The notes beneath the pieces are model-generated. The model saw nothing but the letters and a program-made list of their open reading frames with translations, was not told the DNA's origin and searched no databases. Of a stretch of 14,640 nt of DNA, positions 8,401 through 14,640 are shown in pieces; the first letter of the stretch is position 1, and each line of letters begins with the position of its first letter. The stretch spans positions 1-14,640 of the forward strand of contig CALHQN010000149.1 in assembly GCA_938036585.1 (NCBI GenBank). Reading direction: 5' to 3'. The stretch is from an uncultured Campylobacter sp. GTDB lineage: Bacteria; Campylobacterota; Campylobacteria; Campylobacterales; Campylobacteraceae. The position numbers and the translations under genes are program-made.

Positions 8401-8875
8401 CGCCGTCACCCTCCCAGGTCTTAAGCACAGGAAGCTCGCCCAAATCGACATCGGCGCCCAGATGCGCGACCTGCTGGCACTCGCCGCGACCGCTAAGGCG
8501 CTTTACAAAAATTTTACGCAGCGAGATTAAGTGCGCCAAGAAATCAATTTTTTCGCCGAAGCTTTGCGGACGCTTCGGCTTTAGCAAGCTCTCGATCTCG
8601 GCGGCGATCTCGGCGGGCTTGCGACCGAGGATTAAATTTAACGCAGAAGATGAACCAAAAATATTGCTTAGCACCGGCGGCATCTGTTTGCCCTGCGCGT
8701 TTCGCACGTTCGTAAAAAGCAGCGCCTGCGAGCGCTCTCTTTTTACCTCGATATAGCTTGCGTGCGCGATCTCAAGCTCGGTGCCGATCTGCTCTTTTAC
8801 CTCGCGCAATAGCCTGTTTTCGTAAAGCCTCTTTATCCAAAAATTTCCGTTTAAAATTTCATCAAAGCTCTGCAT
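5417..8875 (-). CDS. ubiD/recG: chimeric ORF: UbiD-family decarboxylase (N-part), Ala/Gln-rich linker, RecG helicase motor
   Basis: This is one uninterrupted 1152-residue frame. Residues 1-470 are a UbiD-type, prenylated-flavin-dependent decarboxylase of the menaquinone (futalosine pathway) type: R183 in QNLGMYR, H195 in GMHWQ, and the acidic pair E286/D291 in EGPFGDHTGFY; GGKLGIDAT is at 447-454. Residues 471-726 are low-complexity Ala/Gln/Thr repeats. Residues 727-1152 are a RecG-like SF2 motor: GDVGSGKT (803-810), DEQH (890-893), SATPIPRT (920-927), QLRGRVGR (1066-1073). Both parents are usually about 600 residues, so the UbiD C-terminus (about 130) and the RecG wedge/OB N-terminus (about 200) are absent. 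AAAGGCAG precedes the ATG, nine bases after the stop of the upstream gene. A real fusion, a deletion scar and an assembly chimera are all possible. Neither activity can be assumed, because the UbiD C-terminus contributes to oligomer packing and the RecG wedge binds forks. Confidence 0.85.
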   Translation of the reverse strand: MQSFDEILNGNFWIKRLYENRLLREVKEQIGTELEIAHASYIEVKRERSQALLFTNVRNAQGKQMPPVLSNIFGSSSALNLILGRKPAEIAAEIESLLKPKRPQSFGEKIDFLAHLISLRKIFVKRLSGRGECQQVAHLGADVDLGELPVLKTWEGDGGAFITMGQVYTKDLNSQTQNLGMYRLQIYGRDRLGMHWQIHKDGAGFFDEYRKAGRKMPVSVAIGGDPLYIWCGQAPLPKGVFELLLYGFIRRSPARLVKSLTNEIYVPADADYVIEGFVDPAVSELEGPFGDHTGFYTPVGPFPVMEVSAITHKRAPVFHATVVGKPPLEDKFMGYATERIFLPLFRTSAPDLIDYKMPENGVFHNLILAKIAVRYPAAAKQIMHAFWGVGQMSFVKHAVFVPQDAPSLDEYEALTKYVLNRIGARSLVFSEGVCDQLDHASPNSCFGGKLGIDATADLSSQAPQILSDEERQAHGTEIYNDENFNIQSDDNFLTAYGAEAREDKISDDLKSDNDAAMSGGKISNDLGSNVQAAARSVDAQAAIAQPVLAHIATKQSVVEQAAQQNSSAQDVDMQPAAIQTSDIRTADLQPVAAQTQESSGKPTAIQTSSQVASAQAATIQTLDAQAAGTQSACDQIKNLQAVVAVQTATAKPTIAQNASAETVQDALSAPMSALRDCAVQPTHYQTEIIQTAAAKATTAIPTIAQIASDAGTVHAAEAVQAAAAGSMSGAEILRTLKFIEILNYLQKLGAKKTSFPAQIYPLHDISDWLASLPFEPTRDQLSAIKDIASDLQSPLARRRVVMGDVGSGKTLVILASAAMNYPRISYLMAPTSILAEQIYAEACRLLPPQIKVLLVKSGDREPNFAGAHLIIGTHALLYHELAPSNLIMVDEQHRFGSNQREKIARLTENGEFRAHFIQFSATPIPRTLSMIQSELVSFSFLKQLPFEKQIKTKILQNDGFTGFMQDLRRELAAGNQAIIVYPLVQQSESSVYQSLEEAAPFWRAQFADVMITHGSDKDKEEILRRFRDEGRLLITTTIVEVGISLPRLSVILIVGAERMGLASLHQLRGRVGRKGQAGRCYLYTKLKSPPQRLREFAATLDGFKVANIDLKNRQGGDLLGGSVQHGAMFAWYDYEEDVTAAAKQRLKSLKTH
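6698..7465 (-). repeat. Ala/Gln-rich repetitive linker DNA inside the chimeric ORF
   Basis: This encodes residues 471-726 of the chimera. In-frame direct repeats are visible. 6751-6784 and 6898-6931 match at 29 of 34 positions, 147 bp (49 codons) apart, and encode PTIAQIAS and PTIAQNAS. 7052-7073 and 7133-7154 match at 19 of 22, 81 bp (27 codons) apart. Both spacings are multiples of three, consistent with growth by in-frame duplication. Confidence 0.65.
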
Positions 8876-8884
8876 CCGCTGCCT

Positions 8885-9874
8885 TTAAAAAAATAGATTT
8901 TTTTCTTGCGATTTTTGATTTAGAAGCTGCAAGATCGCGCTCTTTTCCGCAAAAACCAGCGCGTAGTGAAACTCCGGCAGGCTCTTTAGCGCGCTTAGTT
9001 TATTGAAGCGAAAGTCGATCTTAACGCCGTCCAATCGGTCCTCCCAGCTAGCGCAGACGATAATTTTTTCGCGGAATTTTGCCCGCAAAAACTCCGCCTC
9101 GCGCGCAAAAAGCTCAGGATCGCTCTCGGCGATAAAGGCGCGGTAGCTGCCGCCAAGCGAGCTTACGTTAAAAAATCTATCCACAAAAATCGGCTCGAAA
9201 TGACCGAATGCGCTTAAGCTTTGAAATTTAAAGGGTATGTTTTTGCGCGAGAGATACTCGATCACGCCGCATAGCTCGGGCAAAAACAGCTGCGGAAAGA
9301 TTAAATTTGAATAATAAAGCCCGCCGAAAACGAAGCTGCTGTAAAATATCGAGCCGCCGTAAAGCAGCCTAAAATCGTCGCTCGCGGGGATCGTGACAGG
9401 CGAGATACCGAGGCTTTGCAAAAGATCGCCGTCGGTGGTGAAGTAGGTATTTTTCTCTTTGGCATTCAGCAGGCTGATAAAAAGCTCGCCCTTGCTGCGC
9501 GGCGCAAACATCAAATTTTTCGGCACGCTCGTGTAGCGCAGTATCTCGCTTTGCACTTCGTTTATCAGCACGAAGCCGTGCCGCCACGTCTCGCCCAAAA
9601 ATTTTATCAGTCGCACGAGCGCCGAGCATAAATTTTCGACCTTTATAAAGGCGATCTCGTCGTTGAGCGGCTTGAAATTATTATCGAAAATGATCGCGTA
9701 CGCGCCGTTATCGATCGCGGTGCGCACGTCGCGCTCGTTTGCGCCGAGTGCGATGAAAGCGCCCTTTTTTGCGACTTTTGCGGGCTCGATCGCAAAGCTC
9801 TCGACCGCGGAGATCGCGGGATTATTTAGCATCGTTCCATTTACGATGCGGGTTAAATTTAATAAATTTACCAT
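8885..9874 (-). CDS. conserved-looking hypothetical with Mur-ligase N-terminal-like segment
   Basis: The product is 329 residues. Residues 21-65 (containing AVESFAIEPAKVAKKGAFIALG, then a DNGAYAIIFD segment) follow the pattern of MurE/MurF N-terminal domains (SR.V.PGDLF.AL.G followed by A...GA.A.V), which bind the UDP moiety of peptidoglycan precursors. The ATP-binding GxxGKT loop and the rest of a Mur ligase are not visible, so ligase activity is not supported. The remaining ~250 residues are soluble-looking, aromatic-rich and unrecognised. The ATG shares one base with the stop of the upstream gene (TAATG), which implies translational coupling, and the chimeric ORF starts nine bases downstream. 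I am confident it is a gene, but the Mur relationship is tentative. Confidence 0.75.
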   Translation of the reverse strand: MVNLLNLTRIVNGTMLNNPAISAVESFAIEPAKVAKKGAFIALGANERDVRTAIDNGAYAIIFDNNFKPLNDEIAFIKVENLCSALVRLIKFLGETWRHGFVLINEVQSEILRYTSVPKNLMFAPRSKGELFISLLNAKEKNTYFTTDGDLLQSLGISPVTIPASDDFRLLYGGSIFYSSFVFGGLYYSNLIFPQLFLPELCGVIEYLSRKNIPFKFQSLSAFGHFEPIFVDRFFNVSSLGGSYRAFIAESDPELFAREAEFLRAKFREKIIVCASWEDRLDGVKIDFRFNKLSALKSLPEFHYALVFAEKSAILQLLNQKSQEKNLFF

Positions 9875-10710
9875 TACGATTTCCCTGCGGCGGACGCGCT
9901 CTTTGCGGCGCGATGCGACTGCTTTGCGGTAGGCGCGGAGATTGCGCCGGACGCGGCGACGTCTTCTGCGGCGGCTGCGGTAGGCGTAGCGGTGTTTTTT
10001 GCAACGCGGCGAGATTTTGCGTTCTGCGCCGTATTTTTGGCGGGTGCTACTTTTGCGCTAGCTGCGGAAATTTTATTTTGCACGGTGTTTTTTATTGATG
10101 CTGATTTGGCTACGGACGCTGATTTTACGACAGATACAGAAGCTGTGCCTGCTGCGATATTTTTGGCGGTCGATGCGGTTTTTGCGATAGGTACAGGTTT
10201 TTTAGCCAGCGGAGATCTTTTTGCGGGCACGCTTTTTGTTGCTGCATTTTTTTTAGCAGAAGCGCTTTTGAAAAGAGGGGCGTCTTTTTTAACGTTTGTG
10301 CTAGAAACGCTTGCTGTGCGCTTTCTGTGCGGCATGACGCCTGCATTAAAATTTTCGTTATCCGCGCTTACACGCTTTTTCGAGCGCTCATCCGTAAATT
10401 TACCGGTGCGCGAAAATGAGCGCACGACCGCGCGCGCGCCAAGCTTTGCACATTTTAAAGCGGCAGACTTCGATAACTCGCAAATGCCAAACGTTAAAAT
10501 TTTACGCGCTACAAATTTTAAAGCAACCCCCGCACCGAGCTTCAGCGCTAAGGGTGCAGCGCATACAAACCCGCCCGCGCCGATCTTTGCGGCAAGTGAG
10601 GAGTTGCGGCAAAGGTTTAAAATTTTATCCGAAGCGGCGCTTTTTTGCGCGCAGAGCCCAGCCGCACCGCAGATAGCGAGCTTCGAAGCCTTGCGCGCTA
10701 GAGCCTTCAT
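9874..10710 (-). CDS. Ala/Lys/Ser-rich low-complexity protein, unknown function
   Basis: The 278 residues fall in two parts. Residues 1-95 are Ala/Leu-rich with hydrophobic stretches (for example GAGGFVCAAPLALKLGAGVA at 44-63) and six cysteines (14, 20, 34, 50, 77, 87). Residues 128-278 are a basic, disordered-looking tail of Lys/Ala/Ser/Thr repeats such as KSASVAKSASIKN (196-208) and APAKNTAQNAKS (222-233). The tail resembles histone H1-like or ribosome-associated tails in composition only. The gene starts two bases after the metG stop and ends in a TAATG overlap with the next gene, which favours this strand over the long antisense frame at 9992-10756. Its own ribosome site is weak (TAGGT), as expected for a coupled gene. 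An A8 run (10247-10254) lies inside it. No function is assigned. Confidence 0.65.
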   Translation of the reverse strand: MKALARKASKLAICGAAGLCAQKSAASDKILNLCRNSSLAAKIGAGGFVCAAPLALKLGAGVALKFVARKILTFGICELSKSAALKCAKLGARAVVRSFSRTGKFTDERSKKRVSADNENFNAGVMPHRKRTASVSSTNVKKDAPLFKSASAKKNAATKSVPAKRSPLAKKPVPIAKTASTAKNIAAGTASVSVVKSASVAKSASIKNTVQNKISAASAKVAPAKNTAQNAKSRRVAKNTATPTAAAAEDVAASGAISAPTAKQSHRAAKSASAAGKS

Positions 10711-10712
10711 CG

Positions 10713-12710
10713 CTAACCTACGATCGCGCCGTTTTTTACGGGCGCGAGAGTGCTAAGCAGCGTAAGGCTGCCGTCCTCGGCGCTTAAAATCATACCCTCG
10801 CTGCTATGTTTAAAAATTTTAGCGGGTTTTAAATTTGCCAGCACGCAGATCTGCTTGCCGATAAGCGCGGCAGGATCGTAAAATTTCGCGATACCGCTGA
10901 TGATTTGACGCGGCCTCTCCTCGCCCAAATCGATCATAAATCGCAACAACTTCTCGCTGCCCTCTATGTTTTCGCACTCCAAAATCGTGCCGACTTTTAT
11001 AACGCATTTTTTAAAATCATCGATTTTGATTTGAGCTTCGATTGTCTCGCCTTTAGCTTCTTGCGTGGTAGCGCATGAGCCGGAAGCTTTTGCGTTTAAG
11101 CTTGGCGCGCCTTTTGCCGCAGCGTCTGTGCCTGAGCAGCCTATAGAATTTGCAGCGCCATCCAGCCTATCGTAGTCCGCTTTCGGCATCAGCTCGTGAT
11201 CGATCTTGGTAAAAAGCGGCTCGCACTGCTTAGCCTTAAAATCTAAAATTTCGCCGCGAAGCACTAGCTTCTCATAAAGCGGAGTGGATATTTCAAAGCC
11301 CAGCGTATCTGCGATCTGCGCCGCAGTCTGCGGCATCGCGGGGCTTAGCAGCACCGTAGCGCTAGCCAAAATATTTGCGACCAATGCGACGAGAGCCAGC
11401 GCCTTAGCCTGCTCGCCGTTTTTCATCAAATTCCACGGCTCGTATTTCGCGATCGAAGCGTTTGCGAGCGCAAGCGCCCTCCAAAGCTCCTCTAAGTATC
11501 TATTGGTGGCAATCTCCTCAAGCGCGCTAAGCGCGGCGCCCAGATAGGAGTTTGCTTCTTCGATCTCGGCAGTGAAAAATTTTATCACGTCTTTGGAATT
11601 TATGATGTAGTCCGAGTATTTCGCGCTCATGCCGACGATGCGACTGAGTAGATTTCCAAGCTCGTTGGCAAGCTCGGAATTTACGCGGTTGATGATCGCT
11701 TTTTGCGAAAAATCGCCGTCTTGGCCGAACGGCACCTCGCGTAGCAAGAAATACCTAAACTGCTCCAGCCCGTAGGCGTTTGCGACCTCGCGCGGATCCA
11801 CGACGTTACCAAGGCTCTTGCTCATCTTTTTGCCGTCGCGCGTCCACCAGCCGTGAGCTGCGACGCTGCGCGGCATATTTAGCCCGAGGCTCATCAAAAA
11901 CGCAGGCCAATAAACGGCGTGAAAGCGCAAAATGTCCTTGCCTACGATGTGCAGCGCGTCGCTCCAATACTCCATCCGCTCACCGCCCGCGCAAAATCCG
12001 AGCGAGCTAAGATAATCCATCAGCGCGTCCAGCCAGACGTAAATCACATGCTTTGGATCGTTTAGCTCGGGCGGAATTTTAACGCCCCAATCAAAGCCCG
12101 TTCGCGTAATTGAAAGATCCTTCAGACCGCCTTTTACGAAGCTTACGACCTCATTTTTTTTGCCTAGGGGCAGGATGCACTTTTCATCCTCATACCATTT
12201 CAAAAGCCGCTCTGCATAGGCGCTAAGTCTGAAAAAATAACTCTCCTCTTTTAAAATTTTAGTCTTTTTGCCGCAATCGGGGCAATATTCGCCGTCGATC
12301 AGCTGATTGGAAGGGATAAAACTCTCGCAACTTACGCAGTAGTTGCCCTCGTATTCGCCCTTATAAATGTCGCCCTTTTCATACATCCTGCGAAATACGT
12401 TTTGCACTGCCGCCTCGTGTGCGGCATCGGTAGTGCGCGAAAACATATCGTAGCTGATGCCAAACTCATCCCACAGGTCTTTAAATTTGGCGCTTACGCC
12501 GTCTGCGTATTGCTTCGGGCTTTTGCCGTGCTTAGCTGCGGCCTCTTCGATCTTTTGGCCGTGCTCGTCGGTGCCCGTTTTAAAAAACACCTCGTGTCCT
12601 TGCAGGCGGTAAAATCTAGCCATCGTATCGGCGATAATCGTCGTGTATGCATGACCGATGTGCGGGACGTCGTTTACGTAATAAATCGGCGTCATTATAT
12701 ATTTTTTCAT
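10713..12710 (-). CDS. metG: methionyl-tRNA synthetase
   Basis: The enzyme charges initiator and elongator tRNA-Met with methionine in the cytoplasm. Class I signatures are present: HIGH at 17-20 and KMSKS at 295-299. A zinc knuckle has C125/C128 and C143/C146, and YVWLDAL (224-230) and HIVGKDILRFH (254-264) are typical MetRS core motifs. The helical anticodon-binding domain occupies about 335-510. A C-terminal Trbp111-like tRNA-binding and dimerisation domain covers about 562-665 (KVGTILECENIEGSEKLLRF). Between these lies an Ala/Ser-rich insert at about 515-556 (GAANSIGCSGTDAAAKGAPS and onward), which is looser than the usual linker. The length of 665 is normal for the two-domain form. The start is set by AAGGAG just upstream. 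It lies 27 bases after the pseudopilin and two bases before the K/A/S-rich gene. Confidence 0.97.
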   Translation of the reverse strand: MKKYIMTPIYYVNDVPHIGHAYTTIIADTMARFYRLQGHEVFFKTGTDEHGQKIEEAAAKHGKSPKQYADGVSAKFKDLWDEFGISYDMFSRTTDAAHEAAVQNVFRRMYEKGDIYKGEYEGNYCVSCESFIPSNQLIDGEYCPDCGKKTKILKEESYFFRLSAYAERLLKWYEDEKCILPLGKKNEVVSFVKGGLKDLSITRTGFDWGVKIPPELNDPKHVIYVWLDALMDYLSSLGFCAGGERMEYWSDALHIVGKDILRFHAVYWPAFLMSLGLNMPRSVAAHGWWTRDGKKMSKSLGNVVDPREVANAYGLEQFRYFLLREVPFGQDGDFSQKAIINRVNSELANELGNLLSRIVGMSAKYSDYIINSKDVIKFFTAEIEEANSYLGAALSALEEIATNRYLEELWRALALANASIAKYEPWNLMKNGEQAKALALVALVANILASATVLLSPAMPQTAAQIADTLGFEISTPLYEKLVLRGEILDFKAKQCEPLFTKIDHELMPKADYDRLDGAANSIGCSGTDAAAKGAPSLNAKASGSCATTQEAKGETIEAQIKIDDFKKCVIKVGTILECENIEGSEKLLRFMIDLGEERPRQIISGIAKFYDPAALIGKQICVLANLKPAKIFKHSSEGMILSAEDGSLTLLSTLAPVKNGAIVG

Positions 12711-12714
12711 TATT

Positions 12715-12720
12715 CTCCTT
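12715..12720 (-). promoter_or_regulatory. Shine-Dalgarno site of metG
   Basis: AAGGAG reads on the minus strand with AATA before the ATG. It fills most of the 27-base gap after the pseudopilin stop and fixes the metG start. Confidence 0.7.
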
Positions 12721-12737
12721 AAGTGTGTAGGATTATC

Positions 12738-13418
12738 CTACTGCCCTCCGGGACCGGTATTGGAAGCCAAAGTATAATTTACATATCCGGTCTCGGGTTG
12801 GATGGTAATAAGGGCAGTCTCCCCCGCATCATTAGTAAGTGTGATAACGCAAGGAGTTACAAACATCCTATCATATGGCACGTTAGAATTAACTAGCTGC
12901 CCCATAGGACGTCCGTAAGAATCAAAGGAGATAGTTTGGTTATTTCCATTGCCGCAATTAGCAAATTGTATATTTCTTATATTATACGTTTTGGTCAAAT
13001 TCATCTTTTTATTCATTCTATCGGCTTGAGCATTAAAAGGTTGATCCGAAAATCCCGACGTTAAAAATTTATTAGGGTTTTGCGGATCAATCGCTATATC
13101 GTTTAAAGAATTCGGATTGCCGCTTGGAACGGGCGTGCTATCAAAAAATACCGTGTATCGCAAGTCGTTCGGCGAACCCGCTCCACCGCTTGCTACGTGA
13201 AACTGAATCCTCCATAATCTCTTAAACCAATTCGGATCATCGGGATCGAATTTATTATCGTTCATCGCAAGCTGCTGCGTGTAACGAATATGAGCGGTAA
13301 TTTGATCCGCCGCCTCCACTAAACTGTTTCGATTGATTTGAGGCACTGCCACGGCCGCTAAAATTCCAACCACCACGATGATGAAAATCAGCTCAATCAT
13401 AGTAAATGCTTTTTTCAT
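12738..13418 (-). CDS. type II secretion / type IV pilus pseudopilin (GspH/FimT-like)
   Basis: The 226-residue product begins MKKAFTMIELIFIIVVVGIL, a class III prepilin leader. Cleavage is predicted after A4, leaving F+1 and the conserved E+5 (E9), followed by the hydrophobic helix to about residue 26. A prepilin peptidase would process it and it would sit in the inner membrane or at the tip of a pseudopilus, with a periplasmic globular domain. ISFDSYGRPMG (163-173) and TLTNDAGETALITIQPETGY (193-212) fit GspH/FimT minor pseudopilins. C155 and C190 could form a disulfide. Ala rather than Gly at -1 is less common but tolerated in the family. AAAGGT precedes the ATG. No assembly ATPase, secretin or platform gene is in the window, so its machine is encoded elsewhere; in Campylobacter such proteins often serve DNA uptake. 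Confidence 0.88.
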   Translation of the reverse strand: MKKAFTMIELIFIIVVVGILAAVAVPQINRNSLVEAADQITAHIRYTQQLAMNDNKFDPDDPNWFKRLWRIQFHVASGGAGSPNDLRYTVFFDSTPVPSGNPNSLNDIAIDPQNPNKFLTSGFSDQPFNAQADRMNKKMNLTKTYNIRNIQFANCGNGNNQTISFDSYGRPMGQLVNSNVPYDRMFVTPCVITLTNDAGETALITIQPETGYVNYTLASNTGPGGQ

Positions 13419-13445
13419 AATTTTTACCTTTCATAAAAATTTTGT

Positions 13446-14640
13446 TTATATTTTAACATAAAATTTCGCAATTAGCACGCCTTGCTTGTAAATATCTATG
13501 CTTTGTGTCGAATTTTCAGAATTTCGCTCATAAATATACGCATCCTCGCCGCTTGGCAGGTCGTAAAATTTCAGGCGCAGGCATAGCTTTTTATTATCGC
13601 AGCTCACGCTTTTTACTCCGCGATCTTTTAGCTCGCTCGCTAGCTCCTTAGCTACGTCAAATTTATAAATAAAATGCCGCTGCGGTTTGTTTGCAAACAC
13701 CGCCTTATACATCACGTCGCTAAAAACCACCGCGAAGTAGCTAAACATCAAGCTTGCCAGCGTCACGCCCACGGCGATCTTATGAAAGGTACGAAATTTA
13801 GGCAATCTAACTCGGTATGAATTAAACAAAACCCGAATGATCAAAGGCGTAGCGATGGCGCAATACGGCAGCATCATCTCAAGCGCCACGCGCTGTCTTA
13901 GCGAAAAAAGCATCGTCAGACAAAGCGCACTTGTAGCGATGAACCACAGCAGGCTCTTCTCCTCTTTGATCCAAATTCTATAGATCGTGTAGATGAAAAA
14001 TAAAAATACTAAAGGCGAAAACGCGCCCGCAAAAACGCCCACGGTGTCTAAAAAATACCCCTTTGGCTTGCCCTCCGAGCTTACGTCGTAAAAGATCACG
14101 CTGAAGCTAAATAGCGCTATGCAAAGTAGCAAAAGCTCCTTTTTGCGCGTATAAAGCGCCCAAATTCCAAAACCTACGTAGAGCATAAAAAACGCTTTAT
14201 CGATTAGGGCGCAAACGGAGAGAAGCACGAAAAGCGCGATATTGTATTCACTCTTTGCAAAATATATCGCCAGCAGCGTGAAAAAAACGATGATGCCCGC
14301 GGGATTTAGCAAGATCGCGCTACTCATCGACGCAGGAAGCGCCATAAATAGCGCCGTAGCGACTACTCTATCGAAGCGACGCTTTAGAATAAATTTTGAA
14401 ATTTTATAGATCATCGCGGCATTTGCGAAGTGGATCAAAATAAACGGTATGCGCAGGGCATAGTCGTTGCGCCCGAAAATTTCGCAGCTTAAATTTGCGA
14501 TTAGCGAAACGAGGGATTTTTTCTCATAAAAAATTTCGGCCTCGTAGTAGCTGATGCTTAAATTTGAGATCGCATAAAGCAAAAATATGCCCTGAAACAG
14601 GCACATTATGGAGATTACGAAAATTTCATTTTGATAAAGC
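13446..14640 (-). CDS. multi-pass membrane protein, GT39/ArnT-like (partial, runs off right edge)
   Basis: The visible frame has about ten hydrophobic segments followed by a soluble C-terminal domain of roughly 90 residues. An ATG at 14604-14606 opens 386 residues, but the frame stays open to the window edge (codons for LYQNEIFVISI precede it) and that extra sequence continues a membrane helix, so the true start probably lies outside. Numbering from this ATG, YYEAEIFYE (20-28) and GRNDYALRIPF (45-55) resemble the first periplasmic loop of PMT/ArnT-type lipid-linked sugar transferases, where acidic residues act in catalysis. The donor and acceptor are unknown. Its stop lies 27 bases upstream of the pseudopilin start, in the same direction. 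Confidence is high that it is a membrane protein gene and moderate for the family. Confidence 0.75.
   Translation of the reverse strand, partial: LYQNEIFVISIMCLFQGIFLLYAISNLSISYYEAEIFYEKKSLVSLIANLSCEIFGRNDYALRIPFILIHFANAAMIYKISKFILKRRFDRVVATALFMALPASMSSAILLNPAGIIVFFTLLAIYFAKSEYNIALFVLLSVCALIDKAFFMLYVGFGIWALYTRKKELLLLCIALFSFSVIFYDVSSEGKPKGYFLDTVGVFAGAFSPLVFLFFIYTIYRIWIKEEKSLLWFIATSALCLTMLFSLRQRVALEMMLPYCAIATPLIIRVLFNSYRVRLPKFRTFHKIAVGVTLASLMFSYFAVVFSDVMYKAVFANKPQRHFIYKFDVAKELASELKDRGVKSVSCDNKKLCLRLKFYDLPSGEDAYIYERNSENSTQSIDIYKQGVLIAKFYVKI

Noticed and set aside
7919..8530. Plus-strand open frame of 203 codons opposite the UbiD part
   Set aside because: The minus-strand frame carries clear UbiD active-site motifs. 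The plus frame is an antisense shadow in GC-richer DNA with no recognisable features.
9992..10756. Long plus-strand open frame (254 codons) rich in Ala/Phe
   Set aside because: It mirrors the K/A/S-rich minus-strand gene: Lys and Ala codons read backwards give Phe and Ala-like codons. The minus-strand frame has operon spacing and a stop/start overlap, and the plus-strand frame overlaps the metG end.
14604..14606. ATG taken as the start of the right-edge membrane protein
   Set aside because: The frame remains open upstream to the window end and the extra residues continue the hydrophobic helix, so a start outside the window is more likely.

Overview
The window looks like chromosomal DNA from a Campylobacter-type epsilonproteobacterium, probably one of the higher-GC oral or intestinal species (C. 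gracilis, C. rectus or C. showae type; inference from protein style, not a search). The signs are the abundant AAATTT/TAAATTT words even in GC-richer coding DNA, short AAGGAG-type ribosome binding sites, tightly packed genes, a menaquinone-type UbiD decarboxylase and an epsilonproteobacterial style of RecG. Every well-supported gene reads on the minus strand.

Layout from the right edge, in the direction of transcription. A partial multi-pass membrane protein resembling GT39/ArnT glycosyltransferases runs off the right edge (13446-14640). It is followed by a type II/IV pseudopilin (12738-13418), metG (10713-12710), an unrecognised K/A/S-rich protein (9874-10710), a protein with a Mur-ligase N-terminal-like segment (8885-9874), and a 1152-codon ORF (5417-8875). 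Gaps of 27, 27, 2 and 9 bases and one TAATG overlap suggest a single transcription unit or a series of coupled genes. Left of this lie a 516-base gene-poor stretch with a 58-bp-period direct repeat, a small membrane-anchored hypothetical protein (4313-4900) with its own candidate promoter, a 652-base AT-rich spacer, and a large TonB-dependent receptor of the hemoglobin/transferrin/lactoferrin family (601-3660) with a clear intrinsic terminator. The left 450 bases hold the acidic tail of a plus-strand gene and what looks like a frameshifted minus-strand gene remnant.

The most unusual object is the 5417-8875 ORF. It joins in one frame the first ~470 residues of a UbiD-family menaquinone decarboxylase, about 256 residues of Ala/Gln-rich repetitive linker, and the helicase motor of RecG. 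The UbiD C-terminal region and the RecG N-terminal wedge/OB region are both missing. It could be a true fusion, a deletion product kept in frame, or an assembly chimera. Ala-rich low-complexity expansions also occur in the two other genes of this block, at the MetG domain junction and in the tail of the K/A/S-rich protein, so some local or genome-wide repeat expansion may be at work. I see no CRISPR array, tRNA, rRNA, insertion sequence, defence cassette or other multi-gene novel system here.
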